From Bos javanicus (lineage: Eukaryota; Chordata; Mammalia; Artiodactyla; Bovidae), in the NCBI RefSeq assembly GCF_032452875.1, contig NC_083896.1, positions 6,758,001 to 6,822,000 of the forward strand: a DNA stretch of 64,000 nt. The letters run 5' to 3'. The position numbers were made by a program, and so were the translations under genes. This document shows, piece by piece, positions 1 through 12,984 of the stretch; the stretch's first letter is position 1, and the number at the start of each line of letters is the position of its first letter. Under the pieces are notes generated by a model that did no database searches, was not told the DNA's origin, and saw only the letters and a list, made by a program, of their open reading frames with translations.

Positions 1-58
1 CTCATGGACAGAGGAACTTGGCTGGCTAAAGTCCATGGGGTCACAAAGAGTCACATGC
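1..58 (+). mobile_element. Bov-tA SINE, 3' end only (cut by window edge)
   Basis: The stretch resembles the Bov-tA body: ATGGACAGAGGAACTTGGCT, then GTCCATGGGGTCACAAAGAG. Its 5' portion lies outside the window. Confidence 0.75.
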
Positions 59-149
59 ATTAAAAATTGATGTATTAAAAAACTGAGTTTTGGTTATCTC
101 CCCCCAAGTCTGTTCTTCTACAGTTTTCTGTCAACATGACACTATCTTT

Positions 150-1010
150 TGTTTGACCAACCTGAAACCTTAGTGTCCTCACTGATTCTTCTCTTTCCCT
201 CGTAGCCCCAGTCAGATCTGAAAGCAAACACTTCCACTCTATGGTCGAGATAGATTCAGAATCCTATCAGTTCTCAACCACCTATACTACCATCTCCCTA
301 CGCCAAACCTCTGTCATCTTTCCCACCTGAATTGCTGCAGCAGTTTCCCCAGTACTACTTTGGTTCTGCCTCTGTGCCCATATTCTTGTTGAAGAGTTGG
401 TCATCTGTGTCCCTCCTCTGTTAAAAACTCCTTGAACAGTTGGTCCTTGTCTGTCCCTCCTCTGCTGAAAATTCTTCCAGAAAGTCACTCTCACAGTTTT
501 AAAGCCGAAGTCTTTTAAAGTCCAAAAAGGCTTTGGTCATCACTCTCGCTCTCAGACATGCCTTCTTCCTCTCTCCCCAGTTTTACTTCACTTCAGTCAC
601 CCTGGCCTTCTTGCTGCCTCTCAGCACACTAAGTATAAACCTGCCTTAGGGACTTAGCCTTTATTTTTTTTTTTAACCTGAAATTTTTGTTCCCTCGATA
701 TTTGCATGACTCATTTTCTTTCACAAATTTTGCAGTTTAAACTTCTTTGGCTACATTAGAAATTTTTGTTTTTCATATGTCTTGACCCTTTCTGCCTTCC
801 TTCCCTGCATTACTGTTTCTCTGTAATCTTCTGTGTATCATACACTATTTTACCTCCTTACCTTGTTTGACAAACCACCTTGGGTTACAGGATCCAGTGA
901 GGGTGTGATTTTGTGTCTTCTTTGTCTACGATTGAATCCTCCGCAACTAGAAGAGTGCTTATTACAGAACAGTTACTTAATAAAGACTTACTAGACAAAT
1001 GAGTGATGCT
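150..1010 (+). mobile_element. L2 LINE 3' fragment (ancient)
   Basis: Degenerate match to the L2 3' region: CCAGTCAGATCTGAAAGC, TTCACTTCAGTCACCCTGGC and, near the end, the L2 tail pattern around AGAAGAGTGCTTATTACAG followed by TTAATAAAGACTTACTAGAC. No reading frame survives. Confidence 0.55.
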
Positions 1011-1172
1011 GTCAGAGTTAGGATATATTCTACTGATCTATTTGGAATTTATGCTCTATTAATTTCTTATAGTTTGGAAGCACATGGGATGACTTGTTGC
1101 CTAACTATATAATATACTGAGTCATAGCACAGTTCTGTCAAATTTCTAAGTCATAATTTATTTCAAACTATA

Positions 1173-1251
1173 TTGCATGGGCCAAAAAGTTTGTTTGGAT
1201 TTTTCCATAAGACGTAACAGAAGAACCTGAACAAACTTTTTGCCAACCCAA
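1173..1251. mobile_element. Mariner-derived MITE with TA duplication
   Basis: A short element with imperfect terminal inverted repeats (TTGCATGGGCCAAAAAGTTT at the left; the right end reads TTGGGTTGGCAAAAAGTTTG in reverse complement) and a short centre. It is flanked by TA at 1171-1172 and 1252-1253, the target duplication of mariner transposons. It resembles the short mariner-derived elements common in ruminant genomes. It has no coding capacity. Confidence 0.75.
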
Positions 1252-1253
1252 TA

Positions 1254-2001
1254 CTTTCCAGGTATCTGAGGTTCATAGCTAGTGTCAGTAACATACAGTC
1301 CCTGTGTGTAGTCAAGGCAGATGATGAAGCAATCATTGATTTATCATCTGGCAGGTCACAGTCTAGTGGCCGATGCCAGGGCAATAAAAATACATTTGAG
1401 CTAGATAGCCATACACTTCTGTACCTTCTTCTGTGTGCTGATTCATCACTCTCTAGTTTTTAAGCAAACTCCTGTTAGATTCTATGTCCCTTGGAAGTTC
1501 AAACTATGCTGGGTGGCCCCTCTCATTTTTCATGGACTTTGGAAATGACCTATTTTGAAAGAAAGGTAAGTAATGTGACCAGGGATGATACAGAGAGTAT
1601 GTTATAGAGTTATTAGGTGTAGACATGAATTCTAGCTCCACAACTCTTTAAGTGATTGGCTTGTTTTTAAGTTCCAAAACCCATTATGTCATTAGGAAAA
1701 TAGAGATAATAAAATAATACCTACATCTCTGGGTTGTTATAAGGATTTTTGATATACACATAACACATATAAAGGCATACCCACATACAGACCTAGATAT
1801 ACAGTGGACATAGTATATAATCTGTGGGAATGAGAAAAAGAGAGCCTTGCATGTGTCTGTTCTTATAAAGTGCTCAGGAAACTCTCTTGTCTTTCTGACA
1901 TCATATGTTCTTACTTTTCCTGCTTCCTTCCTGAGCTGCCTGCTTTACCACAACCTTGCCTCTTTGTGGGACTTCTTTTCAGCCGCACTTTTTCTTTATT
2001 T
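1254..2001. other. Intronic interval with a MIR fragment at about 1620-1770
   Basis: Mostly unremarkable AT-rich sequence. Positions 1625-1770 follow the MIR core in plus orientation (GAATTCTAGCTCCACAACTC, then AAATAGAGATAATAAAATAA and GGGTTGTTATAAGGAT). Nothing else is recognised. Confidence 0.5.
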
Positions 2002-2008
2002 ATACTTG

Positions 2009-2221
2009 GTCTTCCCTGGTGGCTCAGACACTAAAGCATCTGCTTACAGTGAGGGAGACCCGGGTTCAATCCCTGGGTTGGGACGATCCCCTGGAGAAGA
2101 AAATGGCAGCCCACTCCAGTACTCTTACCTGGAAAACCCCATGGACAGAGGAGCCTGGTAGGGTACAGTCCATGGGGTCGCAAAAAGTTGGATATGACTG
2201 AGCGACTTCACTTTCACTTTC
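2009..2221 (+). mobile_element. Bov-tA SINE
   Basis: Full-length tRNA-related head (CTTCCCTGGTGGCTCAGAC, with an A/B-box region ending GGTTCAATCC) followed by the conserved body (GGAGAAGAAAATGGCAGCCC) and tail GAGCGACTTCACTTTCAC. Flanked by ATACTTG at 2002-2008 and 2222-2228. Confidence 0.92.
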
Positions 2222-2480
2222 ATACTTGCTCTTCAGGTAATATTACTCATTCCAAAAGATTTATATATTGGTGACCCTCAATTTATATCTATAACCCAAA
2301 ATGCTTCTCTCGGTCCAGCCTTACAAATCTACTTTCTTCTTCGACAGCTATACCTGGATGCTTCCAAAGCATCTCAAATTTAACATGTTCAGAAGAAAAA
2401 TCATTGTTTTCCTTTGCTTTCATCTGTTTCTGTTCCAGTCGATCCTATCTCTATTAAATAGTATCCCAAATATGCCAGTT
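2222..2480. other. Intronic interval, nothing recognised
   Basis: Pyrimidine-rich intronic sequence between the Bov-tA and the next L2 fragment. The small open frames here have no recognisable product. Confidence 0.4.
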
Positions 2481-3095
2481 TTATAGACTCAAAACCCAGG
2501 AGTAGACCCTAATTCCCCTCTACCTTACCCAGATCCAATCCGTCAGCAAGTCCAGTTGATTCTACTGGCAAAAGATATCTGATTGTGTCCACTTCTCTCC
2601 GTATCCTTGTCACCAGTCACAGCCAAGTCATTATCATCTCTCACCTAGAGTATCATGTCTCCTTATCAAGTCCACTGTCCAGAACAACGACAGTCTTTTC
2701 TAAGGCTTTATGTGCCTGTCATTTGTTTACACCTCCTCAATGGCTTTCGGTTGCACTTACGCTCCAAATTGCTTTGATGAGCTTACCAGACCCTACATGG
2801 TCTGGCCCTTTCTTATCTTTCCAATCTCATCTTGTACCACAGTTGCACTCACCCTTTATGTTCTAACCACACTTTTCACATGACTGACTTAGTTTCTTTC
2901 TTCATTTTATTGTTTGCATTCATCAGGTTCCAGCTAAAGTCTGGTTTTTAGTGTATTCATCTGTAATCTCCATGAGTGTGGTAAGCATGTACACCCTGTT
3001 CGCTCTTGAATATTTGATTCCCAGGAGAGAGTCATAGCATGGGACATAAATATATGTTCAATAAGTTAATGAATAAATGCCTGGTGTATGATGAG
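2480..3095 (+). mobile_element. L2 LINE 3' fragment (ancient)
   Basis: Follows the L2 3' region: CACCTCCTCAATGGCTTTCG, CTCCAAATTGCTTTGATGAG, CCCTACATGGTCTGGCCCTT, ending with the L2-type tail (CATAGCATGGGACATAAATA, ATGAATAAATG). The 93-residue frame at 2585-2866 is part of this repeat, not a gene. Confidence 0.6.
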
Positions 3096-3222
3096 TGCTC
3101 AATGAAAGATAATAAGGGTAATCATCAGTGTACTTCACTGCACTTGTTACATTAGTCTCTCCTACTCCATAGTTAATAGATATTCATTGAATGAGTTAAA
3201 TAATTTAGCCTATCATGAGAAG

Positions 3223-3223
<1 letters not shown>

Positions 3224-3276
<53 letters not shown>

Positions 3277-3298
3277 TGTACACACACACATATATATT
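3224..3298. repeat. (TA)n/(CA)n compound microsatellite
   Basis: About 42 bases of alternating TA followed by CA runs interrupted by TGTA, then TATATAT. Likely length-polymorphic. Confidence 0.95.
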
Positions 3299-4485
3299 CT
3301 CAGTACATGGGGCTTGCTGGAAACAACTAATAAATACATGAAACTGGTATTTAAAATTCATTAGTTTGATGTGCTGCTTCTAGCCTCACATCACTTTGAT
3401 GTTCTTACATAATAAAAATGAGCCCTGTTTGCTTACTAGATTTTCTCACTAACACTTTGGATTTAATGAGAGATTGTGATTGCTTTTACTTCAGATTTTT
3501 TCTGTCTGCAGTAGAATTCACATGATCATGAGAATAAGCATTGGTCTCCAAGTCTTTGCTAAGCAAAGTGAAGGGAAAGCTTGAGAATATTCAGATAATT
3601 TCCCAGTGACAAAATGTCTTTGCTTCCTTCCCCCCTTGCTTACAGTGCCAATTTCCATACAGAAGCTGATTTTTCCTTTAAATATTGCTAAAAATCTGGT
3701 TGTTCTGGAACATCTAGCTATTTTGATGACAGGTTTGTGTGTGTGTGTGTATGTGTGTTTGGCAATATATAGAGGAAGCCTTTTTCTGTTGCCATAGGAG
3801 CCAGTGGAAGGAAATGATGAAAATGAAGGTGAGAGTGATTAGAAATGTGATTCAGGTTATATTCATTTTGTGTCTGGACTAGAATTTTTGCAGATCTGAT
3901 GAGTTTTGAAAACCATTAGTATTATAATTACATAAATTCCTGAAGCAACATCACCTGTCTTTGAAAGAGACAGATTAGGGAATTAGTCACTTTAAAACAA
4001 TTTGACATCCTTGGCTGGAGGAGTGGATATCTTAAAAAATAAGTCTTTTGAACAACCCTTTAAATAAACCAAATCACCAATCTGTCCATTGTTTTTCTTT
4101 CTTTCTTTTTTTTTTTTTACAAATCATGCTAGAATTTGCTGTAGGCAACCTGGGGCAATTTTTTTCCTTATTCCCAGGAGTTTAAACTGAATTAGATGAC
4201 TGTATTCATAGCTGTCTTAAGTTTCTACTTGGAAGTGTAGTTCTACATACTCATCTTTCCAGCCCTTTGAGTCTTCATGATGTGGAAATTTTTCCTGAAT
4301 CAGGAGTAAAGGACTGATTACTGTCAATTTTATTACAGGACTTTGTAATTACTTTGAAGACTCTGGAGAACTAAGTGGGTTGCCAGAGAATTTTCTGTCC
4401 TCACCACCTAGCCACCAAATGCCCTTGGAAATTTAACAACAGAAAAAAATCATCTCTTTATATAGTCCCTTTCAATATACAAAAC
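3299..4485. other. Intronic interval, no gene recognised
   Basis: Unique-looking AT-rich sequence with a short GT run (3735-3765) and a T-rich run (4097-4120). No repeat family or exon could be assigned. Confidence 0.5.
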
Positions 4486-4489
4486 ATTT

Positions 4490-4630
4490 GCATAGCTGAT
4501 ATCTTATATTAATTCCCATAAGGGCAGCCTAGCACATTTTATCCCCATTTTTCAGATGACAAAATTCTGGTGCTGAGAGGTTAAAACAATTTAGTAACAG
4601 TTCTTAGTAGCATAACTGGAATTTGAATAT
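4490..4630 (-). mobile_element. MIR SINE fragment (ancient)
   Basis: Core pattern in reverse orientation: CATTTTATCCCCATTTTTCA, then GCTGAGAGGTTAAAACAATT. Highly diverged. Confidence 0.5.
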
Positions 4631-5118
4631 TATTTTCTGCAAAAGTTGGTACACATTTCACTATGCCTATGTACTTGGGGTTGCTTTACTTTATAAATCT
4701 TCCATACCTCTTCCTTCTATCCTACAGTTCATTTAATGTGCAAAGATCAATCTGGCCTCATTTGTTATTTTCTGTATTATATGGAAACGAAACAATACTT
4801 GTTGGGAAGATCATTCAACTTGCTTTATATTGCATTTGAAAGGGAGGATGTAGGCTTTTTTTGAAGTAACGTTTTTTTAATTGCATACTCAATACATGTC
4901 CAATGCTGGAAATTTGGAAGGAAACAAAGAACGTTTTAGAAAAAGAAGCAAAAAAAACCATTATTTTTATTGGATATCACTAGTGTTTAACATTTTGGGA
5001 TTTTTTTTTTTTTTTAAGATTTTTGTTCATGACATGCATCTTATTTTAGGATACTTTCCCTCACCTCTGTGTGATAATATAGGTTGACCTCCCACACATA
5101 ATTTTTGGTTTTGTGTAC
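4631..5118. other. Intronic interval, possibly old LINE-derived
   Basis: AT-rich. Positions 4870-5010 (TGCTGGAAATTTGGAAGGAA, later TGTTTAACATTTTGGG, then a T run) resemble the 3' part of an old mammalian L1, but too diverged to assign. No exon seen. Confidence 0.35.
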
Positions 5119-5124
5119 TCCATA

Positions 5125-5329
5125 TAGGGCTTCTCTGGTGGCTCAGATGGTAAAGAACTTGCTTGTAATGCAGGTGACCCAGGTTTGATCCCTGTGTTGG
5201 GCAGATCCCCTGGAGAAGGAAATGGCAACCCACTCCAGTATTCTTGCCTGGAGAATTCCATGGACACAGGAGCCTGGCGGGCTACAGTCCATGGAGTCTC
5301 AGAGAGTTGAACACAACTGAGCAACTTAT
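5125..5329 (+). mobile_element. Bov-tA SINE just upstream of the GRM5 exon
   Basis: Complete element from GGGCTTCTCTGGTGGCTCAG to GAACACAACTGAGCAACTT. Flanked by TCCATA at 5119-5124 and 5330-5335. It ends about 220 bases before the exon's splice acceptor. Confidence 0.9.
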
Positions 5330-5529
5330 TCCATACAAACAAATAAAGAAATTAACCTAAGAAAAGTAGAGTCAAGATGCTTAGCAAGCTGCTTTTATTG
5401 AATCACAAAATCACAAAGGAGACAAGAAAAAGATTTTGGGATTCTTTTTTTCAAGTTACATCATAAGCACTCTCTTTCTCTGCTACCATAAACAGAAGTT
5501 CCCAAACTGGTTATACTTCTGTTGTTAAA

Positions 5530-5553
5530 TCCCCTTTCTGTTTACTTTTCCAG
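5530..5553 (+). promoter_or_regulatory. GRM5: Splice acceptor before the GRM5 coding exon
   Basis: A run of mostly C/T ending in TTTTCCAG immediately precedes GTGTTGAAG at 5554. It fits a canonical 3' splice site and marks the probable junction between a non-coding upstream exon and the first coding exon. It is not proven without a transcript. Confidence 0.65.
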
Positions 5554-5562
5554 GTGTTGAAG

Positions 5563-5610
5563 ATGATGATCACATGGATGCATTTAACCACATGGTCCCT
5601 GGAGACATGA
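5563..5610 (+). CDS. uORF A in the GRM5 leader (15 codons)
   Basis: ATG at 5563, with further in-frame ATGs at 5566 and 5578, opens a 15-residue frame ending at TGA 5608-5610. It is short and its product is not recognisable. Its likely role, if any, is to reduce initiation at the GRM5 ATG. It overlaps uORF B in another frame. Confidence 0.5.
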   Translation: MMITWMHLTTWSLET

Positions 5611-5621
5611 TGGTCCTTTAG
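5574..5621 (+). CDS. uORF B in the GRM5 leader (15 codons)
   Basis: ATG at 5574 reads MDAFNHMVPGDMMVL and stops at TAG 5619-5621, with internal in-frame ATGs at 5592, 5607 and 5610. It overlaps uORF A in a different frame, so a scanning ribosome meets seven ATGs within 48 bases. No similarity to a known protein is apparent. Confidence 0.5.
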   Translation: MDAFNHMVPGDMMVL

Positions 5622-5646
5622 CGAGCGCATCTAAAGTACTGGCTGA

Positions 5647-7905
<2,259 letters not shown>

Positions 7906-7913
7906 ATATTTAT

Positions 7914-8183
7914 GCTGCTGCTGCTAAGTTGCTTCAGTCGTGTCCGACTCTGTGCGACCCCATAGACAGCAGCCCACCAGGCTCCCCCATCCCTGGGATT
8001 CTCCAGGCAAGAACACTGGAGTGGGTTGCCATTTCCTTCTCCAATGCATGAAAGTGAAAAGTGAAAGTGAAGTCGCACAGTCGTGTCTGACTCTTTGCGA
8101 CCCCATGGACTGCAGCCTACCAGGCTCCTCCATCCATGGGATTTTCCAGGCAAGAGTACTGGAGTGGGGTGCCATTGCAGCAC
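7914..8183 (-). mobile_element. Bov-A2 SINE (dimeric)
   Basis: Reverse complement of Bov-A2: starts with (GCT)n and TAAGTTGCTTCAGTCGTGTC, contains the linker GCATGAAAGTGAAAAGTGAA between the two related halves, and ends CTGGAGTGGGGTGCCATTGC. Flanked by ATATTTAT at 7906-7913 and 8184-8191. The overlapping open frames on both strands are SINE-derived. Confidence 0.93.
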
Positions 8184-8191
8184 ATATTTAT

Positions 8192-8630
8192 TAAGTTCTA
8201 ATATGCAAATAATATACTAATATTCTGTGAAGGATGGCAGTATGTTTCATGCATTATCACCCTCAGTGGGTATGCAATCTGGCAAAGGAGGTGGAGCATG
8301 CATTAATACTTGCATAACCATAAATCAAGATGACCAGAGTTACAAATGTTTCTAAAGTAGATTGAAGTAGAAAAAATATAACATCCTGCTCCATGATGAT
8401 GGAGGCCAGGGTGGAAATCTTAGAGAAGAAAATGAATTTGATAGTGAAATTTTAACTGGATGAATACTGACAATTGGTGAAAATTAAAAAGGCATGGGTT
8501 TTCAATAAATAAAAGATGAGACAGTATCTTCCGTCTAGCTTCAGAAGAGTTGGTCGGTCTGTAAGAGATACTAATCCAAGATTGTATTCAAACAGAAACT
8601 AGTCATCGTTGATTCTTACTAATTTAAACT
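8192..8630. other. Intronic interval, nothing recognised
   Basis: AT-rich sequence without a recognisable gene or repeat. Confidence 0.4.
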
Positions 8631-8634
8631 TTTT

Positions 8635-9010
8635 TTTTTTAACCTAAGTGTACACCAGTACTGAATGATATAATACATTATGATATGTCCACATAATACA
8701 CTATTACATGGCTATTAAAATAAATGAGGCACTTTATAGATAATGAGATCGTAATGATCTCCGCAATCATTTTAAATGAAAAAAGCACAGCATAGTTGTA
8801 TGTAAATGGTGTGTTATTTGTATAAAATTGAGTTTGTAAAAGCCATTTGATTGAACTTTCATAGAATTGTTCTCAAGAGAAGAGCAAAACTGATAACAGT
8901 TTTTCCTTCTGAGGAGGGATTCTAAGGAGTTAAGGAATAGAGTGGAAGGGAAGACTTTCTTTTCTTATGTAACATCTATATGCAAACATTTGAAGTTGTG
9001 TGTTACAAGC
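8635..9010 (+). mobile_element. Old L1 3' fragment
   Basis: After a T run the sequence resembles an ancient mammalian L1 3' region: CATGGCTATTAAAATAAATG, AATGAAAAAAGCACAGCATA, GGAAGGGAAGACTTTCTTTT. No frame survives. Confidence 0.45.
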
Positions 9011-9919
9011 ATAGGCTACCTATTGCGACTTAATAATTAACAGAAAATATTCTCTTTGTGGGCAAAAAAAGGAATAAAATCTTGATTGCCAAATTTAGGC
9101 AAATTTAATTATTTAAAAAAAAATAGGCCAATAGAAATTTTGTTGACAAATTTGGACAGAATATTTGGAAGATACCACTGGGATACAAACATTAAAAATC
9201 GGAAGAAATGCTCTTTGGTTTGTTGTTTTATGTGGTTAATCAAGAGGTATTTATATTGCTTGGCTCCTCAGCAAGTAAGTGGCTAGTGAAGTTACATGGT
9301 GTTCTGTCTTAAAATGTATTAGCATAGGGGCAGTGTGGTAGGAAGTTTTATAAAGTAAACCTTACCTCCAGGGTCAGAAAAGTGCTTGAGTATAACAAAA
9401 TACAACTCTGTTGGGTACCCTGGAAGTCCTCAAAGGGATGCCTGCCTTTCTGTTGCCTGGCCCTTCAGGAAGCCCCTGGAGGATTTTCATGAAATGACAA
9501 CACCACGTCTTACTTGAGCCTTTTTCTTGGCTGGTTTAGGGCAGTTCTCTCTAGCAGTAGGTCACCCTATTCCAGTATCTCAAACTTAACCCCATGTCCG
9601 AATAATTATCTCTTTCACTCAGTAGATACTCCTCCTCCTTGAAGAGAATGGAAATTTCCAAATGCTTTTATACACAAGACATTGAGGTCTGTAAGCAGAT
9701 GTCTTATTTTCAAAAACATCTTTTGTCCCCCCCATGTTGCCTGTTCACTTTATGCTTAAATGTGGCAGTACTTTGTCAGTCAGTCCTCTTGGTGGCTGTC
9801 TCAAGATCTTCCTTGGAGAATGCATGTGCTATCGCTGAATTTCAGAGGAGAGCACAAGGAGACTTGGATTTCAGCTCCAAGGTTAATCTCCTACACTTGC
9901 ATTTCTTTGATTTATGGTT
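9011..9919. other. Intronic interval, nothing recognised
   Basis: Unique-looking sequence. The 95-residue frame at 9639-9926 has no recognisable domain and no splice context to support it. Confidence 0.45.
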
Positions 9920-9926
9920 TTTGTAG

Positions 9927-10050
9927 GTTGTGCTAAGTTGCTTCAGTCATGTCCGACTCTGCGACCCCATGGACCGTAACCCGTCAGGCTCCCCTGTCCG
10001 TGGGATTCTCCAGGCAAGCCTACTGGAGTGGGTTGCCATTTCCTTCTCTA
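9927..10050 (-). mobile_element. BovA-type SINE, single unit
   Basis: One unit only: TAAGTTGCTTCAGTCATGTC through GGGTTGCCATTTCCTTCTC. Flanked by TTTGTAG at 9920-9926 and 10051-10057, so it inserted as a short copy rather than being truncated later. Confidence 0.88.
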
Positions 10051-10057
10051 TTTGTAG

Positions 10058-10691
10058 ATTACAGGACTGTGAATTTACTGTGGCTTGTTATATTATGCAG
10101 AAATACTGACTAGGCCTTGAAGGCAAAGATATTAAATGCATGAAAAAAAAAAAAAGAAAAAATATTTTTAAAGACAGACCACTCTAGCACTTCAGCTGTA
10201 TGGAGGAAAGGAATGTGCAATGACTAAGAAGAAGAAAATTGTATTCCTTGTAAAGGAGTCAGTCCAATAGCCACTGTCTGTGCTCTAAGAAAGTTTAAAG
10301 GGCCCTTTGCTGCCATACATTTGGAAACCTTGGTGCATGTGTCCATTGACAGAGTGAGTGGGGCTTGCCTGTGGAGAAGTGTGGCAGGTCAATTGCTTTG
10401 GCTCTGATGACTTCCACTAATGACTTCTTCGCTGTACAACTTGATAGTTCCCTTCCACTCTCACTTGCTTTGGTCAATAGAACTTGGTGGAAATGAGTCC
10501 TTTCTTCGTAGTCTGCCTGTCTTAGAACCCTGTCTTCAGCATGTAAAGGACGAGAGCTGCTCAGTTGTCCAGATGAGGCCACCTTAGATATTTGACCTCA
10601 GCTTTGTGAGAGCACTCAGTCAACACTCACACAGTTGCTCTCCTGACCCACAGTCAGTTTCAGTCACCTAGTAGATCCTAATCAAAACTAT
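10058..10691. other. Intronic interval with an A-rich run
   Basis: An A-rich tract at 10142-10162. The rest is unique-looking and no exon or repeat is assigned. The 95-codon antisense frame at 10295-10582 shows no recognisable product. Confidence 0.4.
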
Positions 10692-10699
10692 AAACATTA

Positions 10700-10983
10700 G
10701 CTGCTGCTGCTGCTCCTGCTGCTAAGTCACTTCAGTCGTGTCCGACTCTGTGCGACCCCATAGACGGCAGCCCACCAGGCTCCCCCATCCCTGGGATTCT
10801 CTAGGCAAGAACACTGGAGTGGGTTGCCATTTCCTTCTCCAGTGCATGAAAGTGAAAAGTGAAAGTGAAGTTGTTTAGTCGTGTCCAACTCTTTGCGACC
10901 CCGTGGACTGCAGCCTACCAGGCTCCTACACCCATGGGATTTTCCAGGCAAGATACTGGAGTGGGTTGCCATTGCCTTCTCTG
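10700..10983 (-). mobile_element. Bov-A2 SINE (dimeric)
   Basis: Begins with a CTG/CTC-rich run and ends GTTGCCATTGCCTTCTCT. The linker GCATGAAAGTGAAAAGTGAA joins the halves. Flanked by AAACATTA at 10692-10699 and 10984-10991. Confidence 0.93.
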
Positions 10984-11014
10984 AAACATTACCTATGTAA
11001 CCACAAATTCTTTA

Positions 11015-11885
11015 TTTGTTGTTCAGTCGCTGAATCATGTCCAACTCTTTGAGACCCTATGAACTGTAGCATGCCAGGCTTCCCTGTCCTTCATTATCTT
11101 CTGGAGCTTGCTCAAATTCATGTCCATTGAGCTGGTGATGCTATCTAATCATCTTTTCCTCTGTTGTCCCCTTATCCTCTTGCCCTCAGTCTTTCCTAGC
11201 ATCAGAGTCTTTTCAAAGAGTCCGTTCTTTGCATCAGGTGACCAAAGTATAGGAGCTTTAGCATCAGTCTTTCCAATGAATATTCAGGGTTGATTTCCTT
11301 TAGGATTGACTGGTTGGATCTCCTTGAAGTTGAAGGGAATTTTAAGAATCTTCTCCAACACCACAGTTTGAAAGCATCAATTTTTCAGCTCTTAGCATTC
11401 TTTATAGTCCAACTTTCACATCTGTAAATGACCGCTGGAAAAAACATAGCTTTGACTATACAAACCTTTTCGACAAAGTGATATTTCTGCTTTTAAATAT
11501 GCTGTCTAGGTTTGTCATAACTTTTCTTTCAAGGAGCAAGCTTCTTTTAATTTTTGTAGCTGCAGTCACCATCCACAGTGATTTTTGGAGCCCAAGAAAA
11601 TAATGTCTGTCACTGTTTCCGCTTTCCCCTCCATCTATTTGCCATGAAGTGATGGGCCCAGATGTCATGATCTTGGCTTTTTGAGTGTTGAGTTTTAAGC
11701 CAGGTGTTTCACTCTCCTCTTTCACCTTCATCAAGAGTCTCTTTAGTTCCTCTTCACTTTCTGCTATTAGGGTGCTATCATCTGCATATCTGAGATTATT
11801 GATATTTCTCCCAGCAATCTTAATTCCAGTTTGTGAGTCATCCAGCCTGGTATTTCGCATGATGTACTCTGTATATAAGTTAAAT
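11015..11885 (-). mobile_element. BovB (RTE) LINE, 5'-truncated 3' portion
   Basis: Minus-strand BovB from its 3' end (TTGTTCAGTCGCTGAATCAT on the plus strand) upstream into the reverse transcriptase. The minus-strand frame at 11456-11860 contains NINNLRYADDSTLIAESEEE, the YADD catalytic box, and LKRLLMKVKEESE. The element is broken by stops and lacks the endonuclease. Confidence 0.92.
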
Positions 11886-12984
11886 TATTGTATAATAATA
11901 GATGCCTTCAAGATGGTTTCCAGGATAAGTATTTTCATTCCAGTAACTTTAAACTTGAACCCTACTGCCAAATAGGATACTATTATAATGTTTAAACTTC
12001 AAAATTAAAACAAAAATACATATATTAATATTCATTAATATTCTCAAGCTTTCAGTGAAATAAATGCCATGGGCAAGAAAGAATATTTAAATGCCTCACC
12101 CATACCTCTGGTTCAAAGCTAGAGATTTGATATTTTCCTTAAAGTACAAATGCTTTAAATAATCAGACGCTTGCATATATTCCATTATTATATGCTTCCC
12201 TTTGATATAGCTCAGTGTCATTGAGAAAAGTAATTATAAATTGGCTTTTATGCACAAAACATGTATATTGTACTCTATGGTTGACTTACAGCATTTTCAA
12301 ACTGCCCAGTTTTGCTGACTTTAGTTGAAACTCTACTGTACATTAGCACCCCCTGTCAGAGTGCCTAGCATATAGTAGATGCTCAAAGACTACTTGGTGA
12401 ATGAATGTATTTGTATTAAAATAGTATCCACCACACTATTAATGAACATATAGCATGTGGACAAATAGCAGGCACTTGTAAGTTTTCACAGTTTCGATCT
12501 CTATAAAAATGAGGTGACAAAATGCCTCCCCTTGATTAATTGTAAAATCCTGTTCACACCCAACTCCGCTTTTTGTTTATGCTGGTTCTTGAATTAGTTA
12601 CTTCCACCTAATGATAAAGGGATGCTAATTTGTTTTAGCCAAACAAAACAAAAGGAAACATCTGAGTGATGCTCCAGGGGAAACAATGTACCAGTAAGTT
12701 GAAATGGTAATGTGACATCCTTATAGCATTGTCTTCAGGCTAACTTTCAGGTGATGATATGGTTCTTCCAACAATTATTTAAAAATATTATAACAATCAA
12801 GCTTTGGTTGAAAGACCTTCAATGTGATTCATAGACTGTGTTTAGAAACTTCTGGAAAGTGGAAACAATCATCATCACATCTTTTCTACTGCTCGAACTG
12901 GGAAGGGTTAATTTTGACTCCACATTCCATCTGTTTCTGTGACTTTAATCCTGTGTTTTGCTGCTTTTGTTATTGCAGCATACA
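11886..12984. other. Intronic interval with a MIR tail
   Basis: AT-rich, unique-looking. Positions 12340-12412 carry a MIR/L2-type tail (AGAGTGCCTAGCATATAGTA, GATGCTCAAAGACTAC). No exon seen. Confidence 0.45.

Larger units (their letters stand above)
1..5553 (+). other. GRM5: Intron upstream of the GRM5 first coding exon (3' part)
   Basis: No coding exon is recognisable here. The stretch is AT-rich and consists of old L2 and MIR fragments, a mariner MITE, two Bov-tA SINEs and a TA/CA microsatellite, listed separately. It is assigned to an intron because the GRM5 exon at 5554 begins with an acceptor. If transcription starts inside the window it would instead be partly promoter-proximal DNA. 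Confidence 0.6.

Noticed and set aside
7924..8194. Open frames on both strands of Bov-A2 and Bov-tA SINEs
   Set aside because: The same near-identical peptides recur at every SINE copy; they reflect SINE sequence, not translation.
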